64,000 nucleotides of DNA from the NCBI GenBank assembly GCA_040954595.2, contig CM082576.2, positions 13,206,001-13,270,000 on the forward strand, written 5' to 3'. Shown piece by piece: positions 13,502 through 26,200 of this stretch; within the stretch, counting starts at the first letter, position 1, and every line of letters begins with the position of its first letter. The translations under genes and the position numbers were made by a program. The notes under the pieces are model-generated. The model worked only from the letters and a program-made list of their open reading frames with translations. It was not told the DNA's origin and did not search any database. The stretch comes from Balanoglossus misakiensis. Its lineage: Eukaryota; Hemichordata.

Positions 13502-13885
13502 GACTGAATCAGCTGAGCTTCCCCGTGTGTTTTATATTCTAAAAACGCAAAAAAAATGTACTTGAAATGTGTGGGCTTGAAGCGCGAGCGTCATAAAACC
13601 CTTCGTTTCGAACACAGTGTGAATGAATGAGAAGGATGCATTTTGATATATCAGTGGATTAAATGATTTGCAAATGCAAATAATATCACCAGCTGAGAAC
13701 ATCTGTTACAGTAACGGTTTGCAAACTGCCGTAACACCATACACATAGACTCATATGCAAGAAAACTCTGCTTGCGTGGCTGGTATCGGACACAAAATAA
13801 TTTACACGAATTTTAATAGCAAGGATATCTAGTTTAGATTGCGATGTGAGGATTTTGGCTGTTTCAAGTGAGCGATTCCGGAGAA

Positions 13886-16800
13886 ATGGCTACCGCTATT
13901 AATATAAAGCCGACGAGTACAACAACAGTGAGTACAGCTGATGGGTTAGAATGCGAGCTGACGTGTCCCATTTGTATGGAAATTTTCAACCAGCCGCTGA
14001 AGCTGCCCTGCGAGCACGACCTCTGTCGGAACTGTGCCGTCAATCTCCTCCAGTCGCAGACCGTCGTCCGGGGCAGGAAGCCCCGCGCCTTCCGATGCCC
14101 AGAATGCCGCGAAAAGATCGAGGTGGACGGGAGGGGCATCGACTGTCTGAGGAGGAACGTGCGTCTGCAAAACATCATCGACCGCTTTGTTGCCTCCGAC
14201 AAAGATAGTATACGTGGAAGCGCTGATGCGACGGGCGTTCCTCAGGCAGCTGCAGGTGGATGTGAGAATATTTACCGAATCATTTTGCCCGATTCGTTGC
14301 CTGTAAAGAACGGTTGCGAAAATCAAGAAGAAAGATCACCGCATCAAGAAAGGGTAGGTACGAATTAATGTTTGTCTTTTATATCAAAACCGAATTATCC
14401 GATACCGTATAGTAATTATAAAAATCAGTGCGATTCATAGTCCATCCACATTGCACAAACTGTTTATATTTTTATATAAAAATATGTGTGGAGTGACCGT
14501 GGTTGTATTAATGGGAAAAAGATGGGCGTTTGGGATTTCAAATGCATTTGCATGTACACCACATCCAGCCAAAAAGAAGACTTTAGGTCTATGTACCAAT
14601 ATGAAGGACGTATTCAGGATATGTACCTGTTAGGTTATAAATCCCTCTGCACAAAAATCACATTTCCCAAAGAAATCAGCGAAATTCACACAGACTTTGT
14701 TGCACACCAAGGGCATTTAATCCCTGGGCCGAGTATATGTGGAGATGACGTTTGTCAATTGCCTGTATCAGGCATGTTAAGATGATCCCGATATCCCGAC
14801 TGCGTTGGTCGCAGTGAACAAATCGGCCGACCTACCAATCGTCAACATTTGGTTTGTCTGCAGGAGACCCTGATAGCTGCGGTCGACGAACTATGTATCG
14901 CTAATAATGAACTGGAAGACTTTCTGGAAGAAATGAACAACCTTCGCTCATTAATTAAAGTATGTTAAATATAATTTTTGTCCGTCTCTCTGCATGCCTG
15001 TCTAATCCCTTCTCTATCGCGGGTAACCATGTATATACACTGCATGCCCCACTGATGAGAATTCTAAGATTCCTAACAATTTGAATCGCTGCTGTCGAAG
15101 TTTTCATTTGGATAAAATTTCAGCAACCGAAGTTAAACGAAATCTGGTCAGTCAGTGCAAGCCAACAACTTAGAAGAAACTGTCGACTGTAAAATTTTAC
15201 AAAGAGGCGTGGTCGTCATTGTAAACGAGAGCTGCTGTAACTCCTGAAAAAGGTTATGCCATAATAAGTGCGAGATGATAAAAGTGACAGGTACATTACG
15301 TGACTCAGTGATTTTATAACACGAAGGTTGCTAAGTTACAGTGTCTTTCAACAAAACCAATATAACATTTGCGGTTATACAACAATCGTTTATATGATAC
15401 TAGTACTTTAATAGTGCAAGTGCTTACTTATTGTCGTTCGTGTGAAAGTGTTCATTGCATCTCACTTCTAGGAAGACGCGGTCAAATGTAAACGTTTGGT
15501 GGACAGCGAAATAGAGAGCTTGATATCCACTCTCAAACAGCGCCGCAACGCTCTCGTGGAGAAAATCGCCAGGCAGGAGCTAGAAAAGACGCGGTTGGTG
15601 GATGACCAAATGAAGACAAGGCAACACTTGTTACAGGAGGGTCTGAACACCGCTCTTGATGTCGAAGACATCGTCGAAAACTTAGACGACGACTCGATTG
15701 TGCAGGTAGGAATGATTGGTAATGGAGTGATGTTGTACCACAGCCTTTGCACTCAGCTCAATCGACCATGCAAAAAAGTCACTTAATAGTCAACGGACCA
15801 TTTGTGTGATGGCGGCCATGTTCTGGACTTGCTGCAATGCTGAAGCATGGAGTAGATTGGTCGTGGGTGAAGAATAGACAAATATCTGTTGAATGCGCTA
15901 TTACATGACATATATACATAAAATAATTGAACTTTCTTCGTTTATTCTTTTTTCTTTCAATGCAGAATTCGCAAACCTTGGAAAACCGGTAAGCAAAAAC
16001 AACCATATTCCAACTCGAGTTTGTTGATATGTCATTAGCCCTTTCAGAAAACATCGTCAGCTTCTCCAGCTATGGTTTTGGCCACCATGTTAACTTTCCA
16101 GAAGTTGCAACCAATATACTTTCAGATAACATAGCTTGTGACCCTCCGCCTTCCACTACGACTTTGTTGACGTGGGCATTTTATAACACAATAATCAATC
16201 AATTGTCTACGCACAGAACTTTTTATTGGAGACAAAAAGGGAAACCAAGGGTCAACTGTGCATGAAATTTAAAATGATTCACTCTGCCGTTATAAAAAAA
16301 ATCTGGTATGGTACTCAATAACTTGCATGGATTCTGTGTAATATGCTAGTCTTCAAGTCCCTTTTTATGCTTTGCAGCATCGTCCAGGTGAAGCGAAGAA
16401 TCTACGCGTGTCTCCAGGAGCCAATGGTCGAGCCAGAGTTGGGATTCGTGGTAGACTTCAAACTACAGAAGAACGTTTTGGAAATGTTGGACATCATCTC
16501 GAGCAAACCAAACATCAGGATTCAAATTGGCGAAGTGCTGTCCTCGGTGATCGCGCCTGCGTACATCCAGGTTCCGCAGATCCCCTACGTTCCCATGGTA
16601 ACTCTCCGAAACGCATCCATTCCCATGGCAACAGCGTCGTTTCCCGCACAGGGGAGTTTAAAGATCAGGTCGTCACCGGAGCTCAGTTCACTTTTGGCAA
16701 TGACGACACCAATGTCGGTCGAGAGCCCGATGACAGCTCAACAGATCAATCATGGACAACTCGTTGCTACAGAAACCATTGCAACCAGGTCATTATCACC

Positions 16801-17233
16801 CATCGCGTACCACAAATATCCACGTCAAATGGACACCAAACCCAAAGATTACACACCGTCTCCGGTAAAATACTCGAGACCGATATTCTCGTTGGGTGAA
16901 ATGGCTGTGACGAATCCCGTGCCAGCGGACGTTACCAGGGCGACGGTTGTGGACAGAGGTTGCCGGGGCAAACCCCCACCACGTAACACCACATCGTCGA
17001 CAAGAAGGACTGGTAGCGGGCCATCGAGACGAAAGTCGGACCACAATAGACGTGGCGGAGACACAGCAAACGCTTCCGACGGTCAACTTCGTGTCTTCAA
17101 CCCGCGGTTCCCCGCATCATTGCCCACTTTATACAGCCGCGATTCCGACAACTCGTCGCGCACAGACAATGCCCAGAATCGCGATAGAGCGACCGATCTT
17201 GTGGACGATAGGCGACGGGAAACTTTCATCTAA
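13886..17233 (+). CDS. TRIM-like RING-finger/coiled-coil protein lacking a visible B-box
   Basis: Five exons: 13886-14353, 14864-14959, 15472-15705, a 23-nt microexon 15966-15988, and 16378-17233 (TAA), all in phase, ~558 aa. ATG at 13886 is the first in-frame ATG. Residues 27-74 form a C3HC4 RING: Cys27, Cys30, Cys42, His44, Cys47, Cys50, Cys71, Cys74. Exons 2-3 encode ~110 charged heptad-like residues (ELEDFLEEMNNLRSL, ISTLKQRRNALVEKIARQ) resembling the B-box-associated coiled coil of MID/TRIM36-type proteins, followed by VKRRIYACLQEPMVEPELGF, a block that could belong to a COS-like or terminal coiled-coil segment. The C-terminal ~200 residues are Ser/Thr/Pro/Arg-rich and low complexity; no SPRY, NHL or FN3 domain follows. 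A RING of this type predicts E3 ubiquitin-ligase activity, but the substrate is unknown. AATAAA at 17565 is a likely polyadenylation signal. Confidence 0.8.
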
Positions 17234-17977
17234 ATACAACCATTTGTATAAAACTTGCACAATATGCCAATATACCGATTTGTCGAAAATTCTGATTCAT
17301 GTACTGGTGCACAGTCTGTTTGGAACGACTATGACTATAGAGTTGAACAACTCACCTGCTCAAATCTTTATGGCATATTCATGATGCCAGTTGACTTCCA
17401 CCTCACATATGCTATGTCTGCTGTGATGACCATGCGTATAAATTTGACAAAGGAATTAACACATCACTCAGACTTTGTACAGAATAAAATACTTTTAGAG
17501 CATATGATACCCGCTCCTATAGCATGTTTACACCCCATTGCATGTGTATACATATTCATTGTGTAATAAAATTCCTATCCCATTGGAAATAGTAGGCCTA
17601 CCAGCCATCAATTTATTGTTCTGTGTGCGCACAAAAAGCTATTCTCACGTATGCATTCTGTCAACCTATCTAGTTGTTATCTTATGGATTGGAAGTATTG
17701 GCTGTACCTTACCTATATGACGCATTATTGGTTTATAAAACATGAACATGATTACATCGCCCATTCCACGGTTGTAGCGGCGCGCGTGTAAATGTTTCCT
17801 GCCGTTGGAGGCGCTCATTTGCGACGCCCTTTAAACTTTAAATCACACAAAGGCATAAATTATCATTTCGCGGGGTTCCAGATACAGAAGTTGATCAAGC
17901 GTTCGGATTGACATTCAAGCGAATCCACATGACAGATGCAGACTTTCGTCGTTTTGCTGGAAACGCAGTCCCTATAG

Positions 17978-18075
17978 TTGCTGCAGTTTTGTAGCCCCAC
18001 GACTCTCCTTGACGATTGTTGTTTTGGATGGGGATCGTCAAGGAGAGTGGTGGGGGGCTACAAAACTGCAGCCAA
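17978..18075. repeat. 98-bp imperfect foldback (about 40-bp arms)
   Basis: The left arm from 17978 (GCTGCAGTTTTGTAGCCCC, then ACTCTCCTTGACGAT) pairs with the right arm 18034-18075, separated by about 18 bp. One arm has small insertions in its G tract. I see no clear flanking duplication. Confidence 0.8.
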
Positions 18076-18122
18076 TTATAATAATTATGCAAGCCTGCAG
18101 TGTTCCGGTTAGAATCGTAAGA

Positions 18123-18151
18123 CACGGTTACTACTTCTTCTAGTAACCGTG
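18123..18151. repeat. 29-bp hairpin flanked by 7-bp direct repeats
   Basis: CACGGTTACTA and TAGTAACCGTG (11-bp perfect arms, 7-nt loop) are flanked on both sides by CGTAAGA (18116-18122 and 18152-18158). This is the footprint expected of a very small foldback insertion. Confidence 0.65.
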
Positions 18152-19238
18152 CGTAAGAGAAAGGCAGAAGAAGAAAAACAAGGCTGTGAAGACAGCAAAA
18201 CTTATACAGATTCTATAACATTAATGTTTATCAACTTTCTCTGAATAAATCCCCCGTGGTGAAATAAAAGAAACGTGAAAGTGAGAGCCAAATAAACTTC
18301 ACGCCGTGCATCCGAATCCCATTCTTATTCCCAATTTGAATCTGAATTCACTCGAAAGATAGCGTCGTGTATGTCCGATTTGATTGCAGCGAGGGCCGGG
18401 AGCCACAAGGTTGGTAAGTGACGTTTGCAGACCGATATTTGTGAATTATCAGTCATGTTTGATGAAAGGTTCTGTGCATGAGGTAGGACAAAGCAACACG
18501 CCGTGTGTGATTGTGCATAAAATCATGCAAGCTGTCTCGATCGGCTTGGCCGGGTACGCTGCTAACTCTTCTCGTTCGAAGCGTACGTGTGAGTAATCCC
18601 ATTTCGAAGGCTGGATTGATTATTCAGCAGCGTATACACATGGATACTGTCGATGAATGGAATCGTGCCCTCAGTGTAGTCGCATTTTACCATGCATTTA
18701 CCAAGCGTTTGAACGTGACCACGTGTAGATGTGATAGCTGCCGGAATAAAACACCCGGTTACTTGTCGATTTCATGTCAAACAGTACAGCTGTGGCTGAC
18801 AGTAGATTTGCATGAAATATACACACATCGAGATGTCAGACATCTGCGTGTTGTGCTGGGAGCTGTTTTCTTGGGGGGGGGGGGGGGGACGTGCTTGTCG
18901 TTTGTAAATTTCCCGGAAATTTCCAGCCTTTCCATTTCTTGTAATTACATGTATATTGTCAGAAAGTTGGTGTAGCATGCGAGAAAATGATTAATTTTGT
19001 TTGTTTATATGAGGACAGTGGTCCAGCACTGCACTGGTGACAGAGACCCTTCGTTCACACTGAGTCACTGTTATATACGCAGGGAAATTACGGTCTGCAT
19101 TACAATGTAGAGCTACAAACGTGTAGCTGAGATCAATGTTTGCCGTAAGATGACGTCACAAAATTGTTCGGTAACTCTATAAATTGATAATTCCAAATGA
19201 TCATCAATTATGCAAATTGTGCCTTGCAGAGATCAGTG

Positions 19239-22200
19239 ATGGAAGCGGTTGATGATGAAGCATATACTCCGTTTGCATTCAACAGAGCCATGAGAAGAGA
19301 TGTCAGGACATGTCTGACAAGGTATTTAAAGGGACAAAGTCTCTCTCTCTCGCTGCCCATTTTCCATCGATACAAGACACTGTTTATGTTATTCTACATG
19401 TGGATACATAGTGACTCAACGTTCGACCTCGCACAACTTTCATCCCACTTGTAGACACGAGAGTGAAAAAATCGCCAAAATGAATAATCACTTCTGCTAA
19501 TCCAGGAGCTAGTGGCTAAAATCAGGAATAAAGTGCTCACATTCTTGGAATCTTTTTTTTGCAGCATTATAATAAAGTTACTCTTCGAACACAACCCAGA
19601 GGGTCTTGTCACAACCTCACATGCTTACTCATCATTCAAGGCCACCATAGATCATGTCTTCCCGACGGTTGGAGAAATGAACCCTGCTAAATTTGGAGGC
19701 AAGCTTAAGTTCTGTTTCCCGGATGTCAGACGGTGCCGTAGAACAAGTCAGAACGTGTATCCTTTCGAAGCAGTGCAGATGTTGTTGTCGCTTCTGCACC
19801 AAAATTAAGCTTCCAGATCCTTAGGTTTAAAGGGACGAAGTCTCTGTCTTGCTGCCCTTTCCCATTAATTATGTTTGATACGAGACACTGTATTGTTTGG
19901 GGAGGGGGGGGGGGCACATTTTATATGACAGACCAACATTTCTGAAAGCTCTCTGGGAAAACAATGAGCTTAAATGCAACAGACAACATTTGTGTAAGTG
20001 AAAATGTGTCGTTGGAATTTTTCTTGACCAGTCTTTTGCAGATGGCACTACATAAACGTCAGCATGAAGCCAAAGGATGTACTTATGGAGGACAGTATTC
20101 CCACACTGGGCAAAATTCAACAGCTGTTTGCAGACTGTAACTGCAATGGTTCTCTGTTTATAGTCAAGCATGTGGTATTTTTGAGGGTAAGTGTGATTTA
20201 TTATTCATTGGAGTATTGTTCAAAGTCTTAATTAGAAAAAGTATCAATACTGAGGCCCTGAAAAGTCACCTATGGATGGTCTAGACTGGCATGATCAATT
20301 TAGAGATAACAATTTATACAGAACTGTTTCTATACAACCGAGACTGACAAAATTTATACTGGATGTTATCAACTAAACTGATGACAAAATCAACGGTCGG
20401 TATATTCCTTCTGTGCAGCTTAATCTGTTTTCATTGTAGGAGATAATGGATGTTTTCTTTTCAATGTTTATTTTAGGATCTGTTATGCAGAATGAGGGAC
20501 TCGAACACCACAGACAAGGAGTCGGCTGAGGAGTCCAAACTCAGAAGAGTGATCGACGGCCAGCGCGACTATCAAGAGGCCTTTTCATTTCCTTTCTCTG
20601 GGTCAAGCAGTGGAGCTGCAGACGTCATCGAAATCAGCGACAGTGAGACCGATTCACAGGACGAGGTGGATGTGGAGAGTGCGGCCACGACGTGGTGTGT
20701 GGAAGACGGCGTTTTAATGCAGAAAATTGCGAAGGACACTTCTGGTGGAGCGAACGACTCATCACATCATAACTGGAATCAGGTCTCTGGTAAAGAAGCT
20801 GGTGGTGGTCCTACCGATGGACAAAGGAATGAGGTTGCCGGGGAACGATGGAACGCCCCTCCCAGTCAGCAGTGGAATCAGATTCCGGGTGGTGAAGTCA
20901 GCACAGCTCCCGGCAAGAACGGGCATTCTATTCTGTCGACCGTAGTCGATAGTGTCATCAGTCAGAGATTGAATAGGCTTCCCAGTGGTGTTGTACCGAC
21001 TGCTCTGTCCGCCGGAAACTTCAACGGTCTCAGTGCGACGCAAGCGAGTGCCCCTCCTCCTCCAGGCAGTGCCCGGCCGCAGACTCTCATCTGGAATCAA
21101 ATCCCTGAGACCGGATATGTGCCTGGGTCTGCTCCAGTCAGCAGTCAATTCGACCGTGGCGCCCCAACTATCGGGGACTTGGTGTTGCCAACGCCACCAC
21201 CACCACCATTTCCTCGACCTGAGCAACCCGGTGTCGTTCTTGGAACCAGCGGTAACCATCCGAGACAGAACTGGCCGTCAAATATGTCGGCTCCGGCTGC
21301 AAGCTCCGGGCAGAGCGCTGCTGGTACGCAAAGTTTTCTGCTGAGTATTTCTCCAGACCAGAGGAAGGTTTCAATGGTGAGGCTTGACCAGGCCCTGGGT
21401 ATGGATGGAAACGGTCAGCTGGGGACTGTCAATCGGTCAGGGTTTCACAACAGTAGTGGCAGAGACAGTGGCGTTGGCACAGACTCTGGTAAGTCCTCAT
21501 CACGTTTCATAGCTTATTGCCGAATGCATTAGCCTTGAGCTCTGCTACAGCTGCACGAGGGCGCTTTTATTGGCATGTGTTAGTCTGCGTCATTCTTACA
21601 TGTAGTCTTTACTATCAATCATGTGATCTGACCATGTGACCAACAGCGTTGTCATTTCCTGATGATGGGCAAGCAATATTAGGCATCCAGTAAAAGTTTT
21701 TTTCGAGTATGTTTTTACTTTGGAACCGCCAAACATGTAACATGTATCAGGTATGGTGCCTTATCAGCCTCATGGCGTTTCTTCTGCACTGTCTTTGTCT
21801 GCACCATGTAAGTCCACGTTGCTGAAGTTGCCCGTCATCTGGAAATTTGAATGCCAACGTAACTGCGCCTGAGCGCATCTGACGTTATCTGATATCGAAG
21901 AATTGTGATAGTATCACTTACCTTGGTGTGGTGGACACGTGCATACAAAACGTACCAAAATCCGAATCATGCATGCTTCATGAACATTTTCTCCTTTGTC
22001 TTGTCAGCATATAGCACCCCGGAGCCCAAGCGGAAGACCGAGACGAAAAGTCAATGGAAAGAGAAGAAGGCAAAGAAGCACAAAGGAAAACATCAAAGTA
22101 AAAAAGACAAGAAACAACGCAAAAGCCAGAAAAAGAAGCGTATGGAAGAGCAGCAAAATGACAATGAACACATCCCGGAGAGTGTTATTTGTTTGAACAA

Positions 22201-23290
22201 GGCAAAATTCAAACAAACTAAATGCAAACACTGCTTTGCGAAATTCCCGTCCAAAATGACGCTGCAGATGCATATGCAAGTCGTCCACCCGAAGCACATC
22301 CTGAAACAGAGCAGGCCATTCCCGGGCTCCAGGAAGTTGTTCGTCCCCAGGATTGCAGAAAATGCACCGGTCTACGAGTGCGCTGTGTGCCAGCGGTCCT
22401 TTGGTGGCAGCTCAGGCTACAGAAGCCACATGCGTATATCCCACGCCAAATGCCACCAATACGTTTGCCAGCAGTGCAACCGCCTGGCTTTCGTCCGGAA
22501 GTACGATTTCCTGGTGCACAGGAAACGAGTGCACGCCAGGAGGCCAATCAGGAAAGCAAAGGAGGGGACGAGAGCAGACGACGGGAGCGGCAACATCACC
22601 AGCGACGGAGAACTGTGCAGCGATGGGGATGCGACCTCCAGCGGGGAAGATTTTGAAGGCGACCGCTCCGGGTGGAGGCCCTGTGTGAAAAGGGCAAAGG
22701 TCGTGCACCGAAGGAGAAAGATATCGCATGGAAGTGAGACCACGACAGACACTTCAGATGAGGAGAGTTCGCGCGAGAGTCTGTTGAGGAAAGGGACTTA
22801 CGCAGATGGTCTCGTGAAACCGTTCAGTCTGCCGGAGTCCTGCCTGAACTTGAGCATCGACCAACTCTACCCAGCGGTGTCCCTGACGAAAATGCCACTC
22901 ATTGCAAAAAAGGTGGTCAGGGCTCAAGATGGAGGCAACACCAAGCAGGGCGTGGGCAGCTGTCAGGCTGCTGGTGTTCCTAGCAACGCCCCAGCTGTAC
23001 CGGCAGGTGACCATCAAGAAGGAGACACCGGCAGCTGCACCTCGGATGACGACGAGGCTCCCTGCTCGTTTCAACCCCGAATCAAGCGTGAGGCAGGGGT
23101 GGACGCATATCAGGGCTTGTACCAGTGTCCCTATTGCGACATCATTTTCCCCGATACGACCATGTATCTGACCCACCGCAACTTCCATAGCTACGATAAT
23201 CCCTTCAAATGCCGCATCTGTCAGGTCATGTGTGCGGACAGATACAGCTTCCAGAAGCATAGGTGTGAAATTCCTGAGTACAATGTTTAA
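19239..23290 (+). CDS. C2H2 zinc-finger protein with Ikaros/Hunchback-like C-terminal finger pair
   Basis: Proposed exons: 19239-19321, 19565 to about 19824, 20042-20186, 20477-21488, 22008-23290 (TAA), ~927 aa. Exon 4 encodes a probable SUMO-interaction motif (DVIEISDSETD, near 20625) and degenerate WNQIPGG-like repeats in a low-complexity region. Exon 5 starts with a Lys-rich tract, then three C2H2 fingers (CKHC..., CAVC..., CQQC..., 22220-22535), an acidic Ser-rich spacer, and a terminal pair (23120-23272) with YQCPYC, MYLTH, DNPFKCRIC and DRYSFQKH. The spacing and the MY..H, PF.C, DRY.F..H signature match the dimerisation fingers of Ikaros/Hunchback family proteins. A nuclear DNA-binding regulator is likely. 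Exon 2 is problematic: the frame entering it reaches a stop at 19807, while a different frame reaches the natural donor at 19825 and the phase required by exon 3. The ~150-residue N-terminal region is unrecognised. Confidence 0.7.
19322..19390 (+). repeat. Intron-start repeat, copy 1
   Basis: The intron begins GTATTTAAAGGGACAAAGTCTCT, then CTGCCC and GACACTGTTTATG. The same series in the same order begins the next intron at 19825. Confidence 0.6.
19825..19900 (+). repeat. Intron-start repeat, copy 2
   Basis: GTTTAAAGGGACGAAGTCTCT, CTGCCC and GACACTGTATTG follow the inferred donor at 19825, matching the start of the preceding intron. A G homopolymer follows. Confidence 0.6.
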
Positions 23291-26200
23291 AAGCGTAGCA
23301 AACTCTAGCAAACATTATGGTCAGGTAAAATTGTATCTGTTTTATGGGTTATACTAATTTTCCTTCTACCTATTTTTTTCTCTCTCAGTCTCAGACTTGA
23401 ATCATAAGGAAATGTAAGTTTGTGCGCGTCGCCCGTCTGTATTGGATCAGTTGTAGTATATACATCAAGTGGTGACGTGTGATTGTCAACTGTTGACTGT
23501 TTGTGGGTTGACTCACTGCTTTTAAACATAAATTCTTAATCTTGAATAACATGTTCCATACCTGTGCCCCTTTAGGCGGAATCCTCCTTTCATTAAACCA
23601 TTTATACTCTAATATTCTATTCACACAAGCTATACATCTGAAATATTGAATTCTTCTCATCTACTGAAATAAATACATCAGTACTGGTATTTCACACATA
23701 AATATTTAACTTATTTCCTGATACAATGATAATACTATTTTATATGCTATATTGCTTGTAGACACAGAAAAGCTTAACAGTTCTTTGGAGGTTTATGAAT
23801 TTTGTCCTCCATTTCCTGAAAATTCCATAGGAAAACGATCACCTACAGAACTGTAGAGAACATATTTTGGAACAGTATTATTGATATTTGCTGTGTTATT
23901 GAGCTGAACCAATCTGTTGTTATAGCAACAGTCATTTTTGTGGTAATGTCTTGTAAATATGGGCAAAACTTGGTCAGTTCCGAACCGCAAAGACTTAGAA
24001 AAAAATTTGGGTTTTCAAATCTCTATTATTTTTGCCAGGTTGGGTAACTTTTTTTGTTTGTTACAACTAACTCAGGGCTTGTCTGAGGCTATCAGGTGTA
24101 TGATCAGAATATTTCAAAAAACTCAAAATTATTGTACCTTTATCCCAATACTAAAATGAGCACTTTTTTCTTCAAATCCTATTCATAATATCCAAACAAA
24201 AGTACTTTTGTGTATAATATCTCTGCACAAACTCAGGACTTGTGTGAAACTATGGGCTTCAATAATAATAATAATAATAATATTGATAATATTTATTTCT
24301 TATACTCACATTACATTTTAAAAAGATCTAACCGTGCTTAACACAACATTAAAAATAAATGAATAAAATAGTTGGATAAATGCTTGAAATGGCAGGATGT
24401 AAATTGAGACTGTTGGTCGATCCAGGGATAAAACAACCTAAAATGGTATGTTTCCATAAGTGTGTGTGCGCCAGAAATTTTTCATGCAAACCTGATCAAA
24501 CTGTTGCGGTCACAGAATTAGCAATTACTGAATGCAATAATTGCTGTAATTTTTTAAGTTATTCTATGGCAGGTTAATTTATTTGTCTCTGTGTGTGCAA
24601 ACTCAGGACTTGTTTTCACATTGAGTGTACATGTACATCCATTTTATTTCAAGCATCTTTACTTAACGCAGTTTAATTCATTGTTTGTGTTGAGTTTACA
24701 ATGTAGTCTTAGAAACAGTTTGAAATAATGGATAGTTTTCCTATTTTGTTTCTCGGAATTGTGACGTTCTGTATGTATATTGGTGGTTTTCAGGAAGTTC
24801 GAACCACACTTACAGAAAGTTTTAACCATACAGAAATTTTAATCGTGCATTTTGTGTTTTGTGAAGTTACCCACAAATGAATACCAATGCAGCATTTGGA
24901 CGGCAGAGTTGATACCATTATGAAAGTTTCTCATACACAGTTTTGAAGCAGTTTAATTAGACAGACATGCAAACGTAAACACCACTCAGGATTGCACATC
25001 ATGTTCTATCAGCAAGAAACAAAACAGGATGGTAGCAATTACTGTAGTAATTAGTTTTAAGAAATCTTGCTTATGAATTTTATTATTCAGAGAAACCATT
25101 TTTCACAAACACTTAACAATGGCCATGGAGGCCATTTAACTACTTAAATAGTCTACGCTGGATCAAAATTTAACCAATATGTTCCGTCTACAGTATTGTA
25201 TCAGCTCTTTGTAATTATTACAATATTCCTGTTATTGAAATAGTATGTTTTATGAGTGAAGACTGAATAGGGAAACTAACCACTGAATTGTGTGCTTTCA
25301 GATTGAGTTCTGAATGAAGTTTTTAAAGACACGTAGTTTTACGCAAGAGAACTTGACATGTGAAGGTACATTCTAACATTTAGAGTTTGATTTTGTGCCA
25401 TCAATGCAAAGTTAAAAACGGAAAACTAAACATTCACCTTAACATTAAAGAGACAAGCACCGGTGTATATTTTGAGGGTGCAATGTGGTTGCAAGATTAC
25501 CCAGTAGTATTGTTTTCCTAATTCATTCTTGCCCAAACTTTAAATGTATTTTTTTGCACAAAGTGGGTGGGGTATTTACATTTTACATTGATGAATTTTA
25601 TATCACTTTAATATACATGTCTGTCTTTGGTATATTTATATGACAGAATATTTTATAGTAGAAAAGATGATTATTTAATAATTTTTATACATTTTAATAC
25701 TTAGTACTCAGCAAAGTAGTGATTGACAGAATTTGAAGTATGGCTTGTGTGCTAAAGTGTGCAGCGGCAAAGTTTAGTCTCCTTTTATGGGACTGTGCAT
25801 CATGCGTGTAGGCTTTTAACGTTCACACAACTTCATGTACTTATCTTATCCTGAGGTACTGGAGGGACCAGACTAGTGGATTTCTACTGTGATTTTTATG
25901 TACTGCACAGTGTGCTTGTAGGATCAATGTTTTAACTCAGATGTAAACTTGCCGTGATGGCATCATTTCTTGTGAACTTAAATAGTCAGCCAGTCATTTT
26001 TAATGAAAAAGGTAATTTCAACTTTGTAGTGAGGAAAATGGGGGGGGGGGGGGAATCCTTGTTATCAGATACATGTACTATTACGATGGTGTAGAAGAAC
26101 AGTAATTTATGTAGTCTTGTCATTTTGAAGATTTTCCTGTATGTAATGTTTATGTCAAATTGTAGATTGGTTGTGCAACATGTCATTTTCAGTGGATTGC

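Larger units (their letters stand above)
17234..19238. other. RING-gene 3' UTR, foldback repeats, and 5' region of the next gene
   Basis: AATAAA at 17565-17570 fits the end of the RING transcript. Two hairpin sequences follow (17978-18075 and 18123-18151). A GTAAGT donor at 18414 downstream of GAGCCACAAGGTTG, paired with the acceptor at 19229, suggests a non-coding first exon ending at 18413 for the zinc-finger gene; the ATG at 18371 in that exon runs into a stop after splicing. A G homopolymer lies near 18873-18888. Confidence 0.5.

Noticed and set aside
13868-13885. GTG start six codons upstream for the RING protein
   Set aside because: Nuclear genes rarely start at GTG and an in-frame ATG follows at 13886.
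14486-14785. 99-codon frame between RING exons 1 and 2 as a B-box exon
   Set aside because: It lacks the Cys/His spacing of a B-box and has no suitable acceptor and donor in phase.
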